8,313 nucleotides of DNA from an uncultured Bacteroidota bacterium (GTDB lineage Bacteria > Bacteroidota > Bacteroidia > Chitinophagales > Chitinophagaceae), in the NCBI GenBank assembly GCA_946479055.1, contig CAMLEX010000182.1:1-8313 (forward strand), in the 5' to 3' direction. A model generated the notes under the pieces. That model ran no database searches, had not been told where the DNA came from, and worked only from the letters and a program-made list of their open reading frames with translations. A program made the position numbers and the translations under genes. Positions 7,077 through 8,313 of the stretch are shown piece by piece (positions within the stretch are counted from its first letter, which is position 1; every line of letters starts with the position of its first letter).

Positions 7077-7105
7077 ATGACTTTATGACTAATGACCAAA
7101 TGACT
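7074..7105 (+). repeat. Right arm of the inverted repeat, ATGAC tandem units
   Basis: Contains ATGACTTT, ATGACTA, ATGACCAA and ATGACT in a row. It overlaps the pseudogene stop codon and ends 4 nt before the mlaF start. It pairs with 6660-6691 in inverted orientation (25 of 32). Confidence 0.7.
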
Positions 7106-7109
7106 TTTC

Positions 7110-7919
7110 ATGATCGAAGTAAAAAATATAAAAAAGAGTTTCGCTGACAAAGTCGTTATTCAGGAAGTAAGCGCTACCATGAAAGCCGGTCAGTGCAACC
7201 TGATCATTGGCTCAAGCGGCAGTGGCAAAACCGTACTCATGAAATGTATGGTTGGATTATTTGCACCTGACAGCGGGGAAATATTATACAGTGGCCAAAA
7301 TTTTACCGGCATGAACCCCGAAGAAAAAACAGAGATCCGCAAAGAGATCGGCATGTTATTCCAGGGTTCTGCTTTATTCGATAGCCAAACCGTAGAACAA
7401 AATGTGATGTTCCCGCTTGATATGTTTACAAAGGATAGCTACCGCACCAAACTTAAAAGGGTAAATGAAGTACTCGCCAGGGTAAATCTAGTTGATGCCA
7501 ATAAAAAATTTCCTTCAGAAGTGAGTGGCGGTATGAAAAAACGGGTAGCATTGGCAAGGGCCATTGTATTGAACCCAAAATACCTTTTTTGTGATGAACC
7601 CAACTCTGGTCTTGATCCTCAAACATCGTTGGTCATTGATAAGCTAATACAGGAAATAACCTTAGAGTATAATATTACCACCGTTGTCAATACCCACGAC
7701 ATGAATAGTGTAATGGAGATCGGTAATTACATTCTCTATATGTACCAGGGCCATAAAGAATGGGAAGGCACTAACAAAGAAATCATTTTTAGCAAAAATC
7801 AGCGGCTCAATGAATTTATTTTCGCTTCTGACTTTTTGCGTGATGCCAAAGAAATGCGGATGCTGGAGGAAACCGGTAAAATACCTAACGACAGGAATAT
7901 AGATGATATGATAAAGTAA
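7110..7919 (+). CDS. mlaF: MlaF-like ATP-binding protein of an MCE-type lipid transporter
   Basis: A 269-residue cytoplasmic ATPase that should drive the MlaE permease encoded upstream. Walker A is GSSGSGKT at 34-41, the Q-loop glutamine is Gln85 (LFQGSALFDS, a stretch typical of MlaF/Mkl-type ATPases), the signature is VSGGMKKR at 138-145, Walker B is YLFCDEP at 158-164 with Glu163, and the switch histidine is His196 in NTHD. A tail of about 45 residues follows the core. The ATG at 7110 fits the family start (MIEVKNIKKSF). Several other ATGs (7077, 7085, 7092, 7100) lie just upstream in the repeat tract but are out of frame with it. No MCE (MlaD) gene follows in the window, so the substrate-binding partner must be encoded elsewhere. 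Confidence 0.92.
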   Translation: MIEVKNIKKSFADKVVIQEVSATMKAGQCNLIIGSSGSGKTVLMKCMVGLFAPDSGEILYSGQNFTGMNPEEKTEIRKEIGMLFQGSALFDSQTVEQNVMFPLDMFTKDSYRTKLKRVNEVLARVNLVDANKKFPSEVSGGMKKRVALARAIVLNPKYLFCDEPNSGLDPQTSLVIDKLIQEITLEYNITTVVNTHDMNSVMEIGNYILYMYQGHKEWEGTNKEIIFSKNQRLNEFIFASDFLRDAKEMRMLEETGKIPNDRNIDDMIK

Positions 7920-7947
7920 TGGGCCGACGATTGACACTTACTTAAAC

Positions 7948-8009
7948 CCAGGCACTCCTGCTTGTCTGAGATGATCTTTTCCCCGTAAATACTATTTTGA
8001 CAAGCCTGG
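7948..8009. other. Interrupted inverted repeat after mlaF
   Basis: CCAGG (7948-7952) and CTTGTC (7961-7966) can pair with GACAAGCCTGG (7999-8009), with an 8-nt bulge and a 32-nt loop. It lies upstream of the sucD promoter, so it would be in the mlaF 3' region. The large loop and missing T-run make it a weak candidate for anything specific. Nothing else was found between 7920 and 8050. Confidence 0.3.
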
Positions 8010-8054
8010 TAAAAATCCGCACAGCAGCAATCTACAAATTTGCTCATTAACCCT

Positions 8055-8062
8055 TACTTTTG
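8055..8062 (+). promoter_or_regulatory. -7 element of the sucD promoter
   Basis: TACTTTTG matches TAnnTTTG and lies 18 nt before the sucD start codon, implying a very short leader. No TTTG at the expected 19-nt spacing was found; the nearest (8039-8042) is only 12 nt away. Confidence 0.55.
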
Positions 8063-8080
8063 CCCCCTTAATTATAGACT

Positions 8081-8313
8081 ATGAGCATTCTCGTTAATAA
8101 AAATTCAAAGATTTTAGTTCAGGGTTTTACCGGTACAGAAGGCAGTTTTCATGCTACACAGATGATTGAATATGGTACCAATGTGGTAGGCGGTGTTACT
8201 CCGGGTAAAGGCGGTAATACACACCTCAGCAAACCTGTATTCAATACCGTAGCTGATTGCGTAAAAGCAACCGGTGCTGATACAAGTATCATATTTGTAC
8301 CTCCGGCTTTTGC
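8081..8313 (+). CDS. sucD: Succinyl-CoA ligase (synthetase) alpha subunit, 5' part
   Basis: The first 77 residues of the alpha subunit, which carries the CoA site and the phosphohistidine in the TCA-cycle step from succinyl-CoA to succinate with ATP or GTP formation. The N-terminus [21 protein letters not shown] matches the family closely, with the CoA-binding loop [11 protein letters not shown] at 15-25 and [10 protein letters not shown] further on. The gene runs off the right edge, so the active-site histidine is outside the window. Its partner sucC is not adjacent on the upstream side. It has its own promoter element and is probably not cotranscribed with mlaF by necessity. Confidence 0.95.
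   Translation, partial: MSILVNKNSKILVQGFTGTEGSFHATQMIEYGTNVVGGVTPGKGGNTHLSKPVFNTVADCVKATGADTSIIFVPPAF

Noticed and set aside
6660..7105. CRISPR-like array because of repeated ATGAC units
   Set aside because: Units are 7-8 nt without unique spacers, so this is a short tandem repeat, not a CRISPR array.
7799..8047. Minus-strand frame of 82 codons across the mlaF end
   Set aside because: Mostly antisense to mlaF, Cys/Ser-rich, no domain and no promoter; considered a shadow.

Overview
The window reads as a chromosomal segment of a Bacteroidota bacterium, most likely of the Chitinophagaceae type. Three things point that way. Promoters fit the Bacteroidota -33/-7 pattern (TTTG, 19 nt, TAnnTTTG or a close variant). 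Shine-Dalgarno sequences are absent and start codons sit in A-rich leaders. The gene content includes a YtrA-like GntR regulator with an ABC exporter, a MaeB-type malic enzyme, MlaE/MlaF-like genes and a four-helix-bundle (S23/IVS-type) gene. The family-level placement is an inference from memory of such genomes, not a search.

Left part (1-3111, minus strand): a five-gene operon read right to left. It holds an ABC ATPase (2281-3111), a 92-residue chimeric small protein (1918-2196), an ABC permease (1079-1879), a YtrA-like GntR repressor (651-1025) and a membrane-anchored beta-rich protein cut off by the window edge (1-633). A consensus promoter (3150-3180) and a perfect 20-bp palindrome over the expected transcription start (3127-3146) suggest that the GntR protein controls its own operon. 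The small chimeric gene is the most striking part of this region. Its first half resembles the start of the neighbouring permease and its last 21 residues resemble the end of the neighbouring ATPase. This is what a deletion inside a duplicated ATPase-permease pair would leave.

Middle (3112-5921): a divergent promoter region, then maeB (NADP-type malic enzyme with a C-terminal phosphotransacetylase-like domain). maeB is preceded by a leader that can fold into an interrupted 12-bp hairpin. Downstream lies a 193-nt spacer with heptamer repeats (GTTTRTN), a 13-bp perfect inverted repeat and an internal hairpin.

Right part (5922-8313, plus strand): a MlaE-like permease and a MlaF-like ATPase, components of an MCE-type lipid transporter. 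They are separated by a 450-nt insert holding a dead four-helix-bundle gene (in-frame TAG, start codon out of frame). This insert is bounded by a 32-nt imperfect inverted repeat made of ATGAC units. No MCE (MlaD) gene follows; instead the start of sucD (succinyl-CoA ligase alpha subunit) is seen at the right edge.

A theme across the window is short 7-nt-period repeat tracts at gene borders, each with a different unit (GARAAGT, GTTTRTN, ATGACTA). In two of three cases they lie in inverted orientation around a cargo. This is the best candidate here for something not well described.
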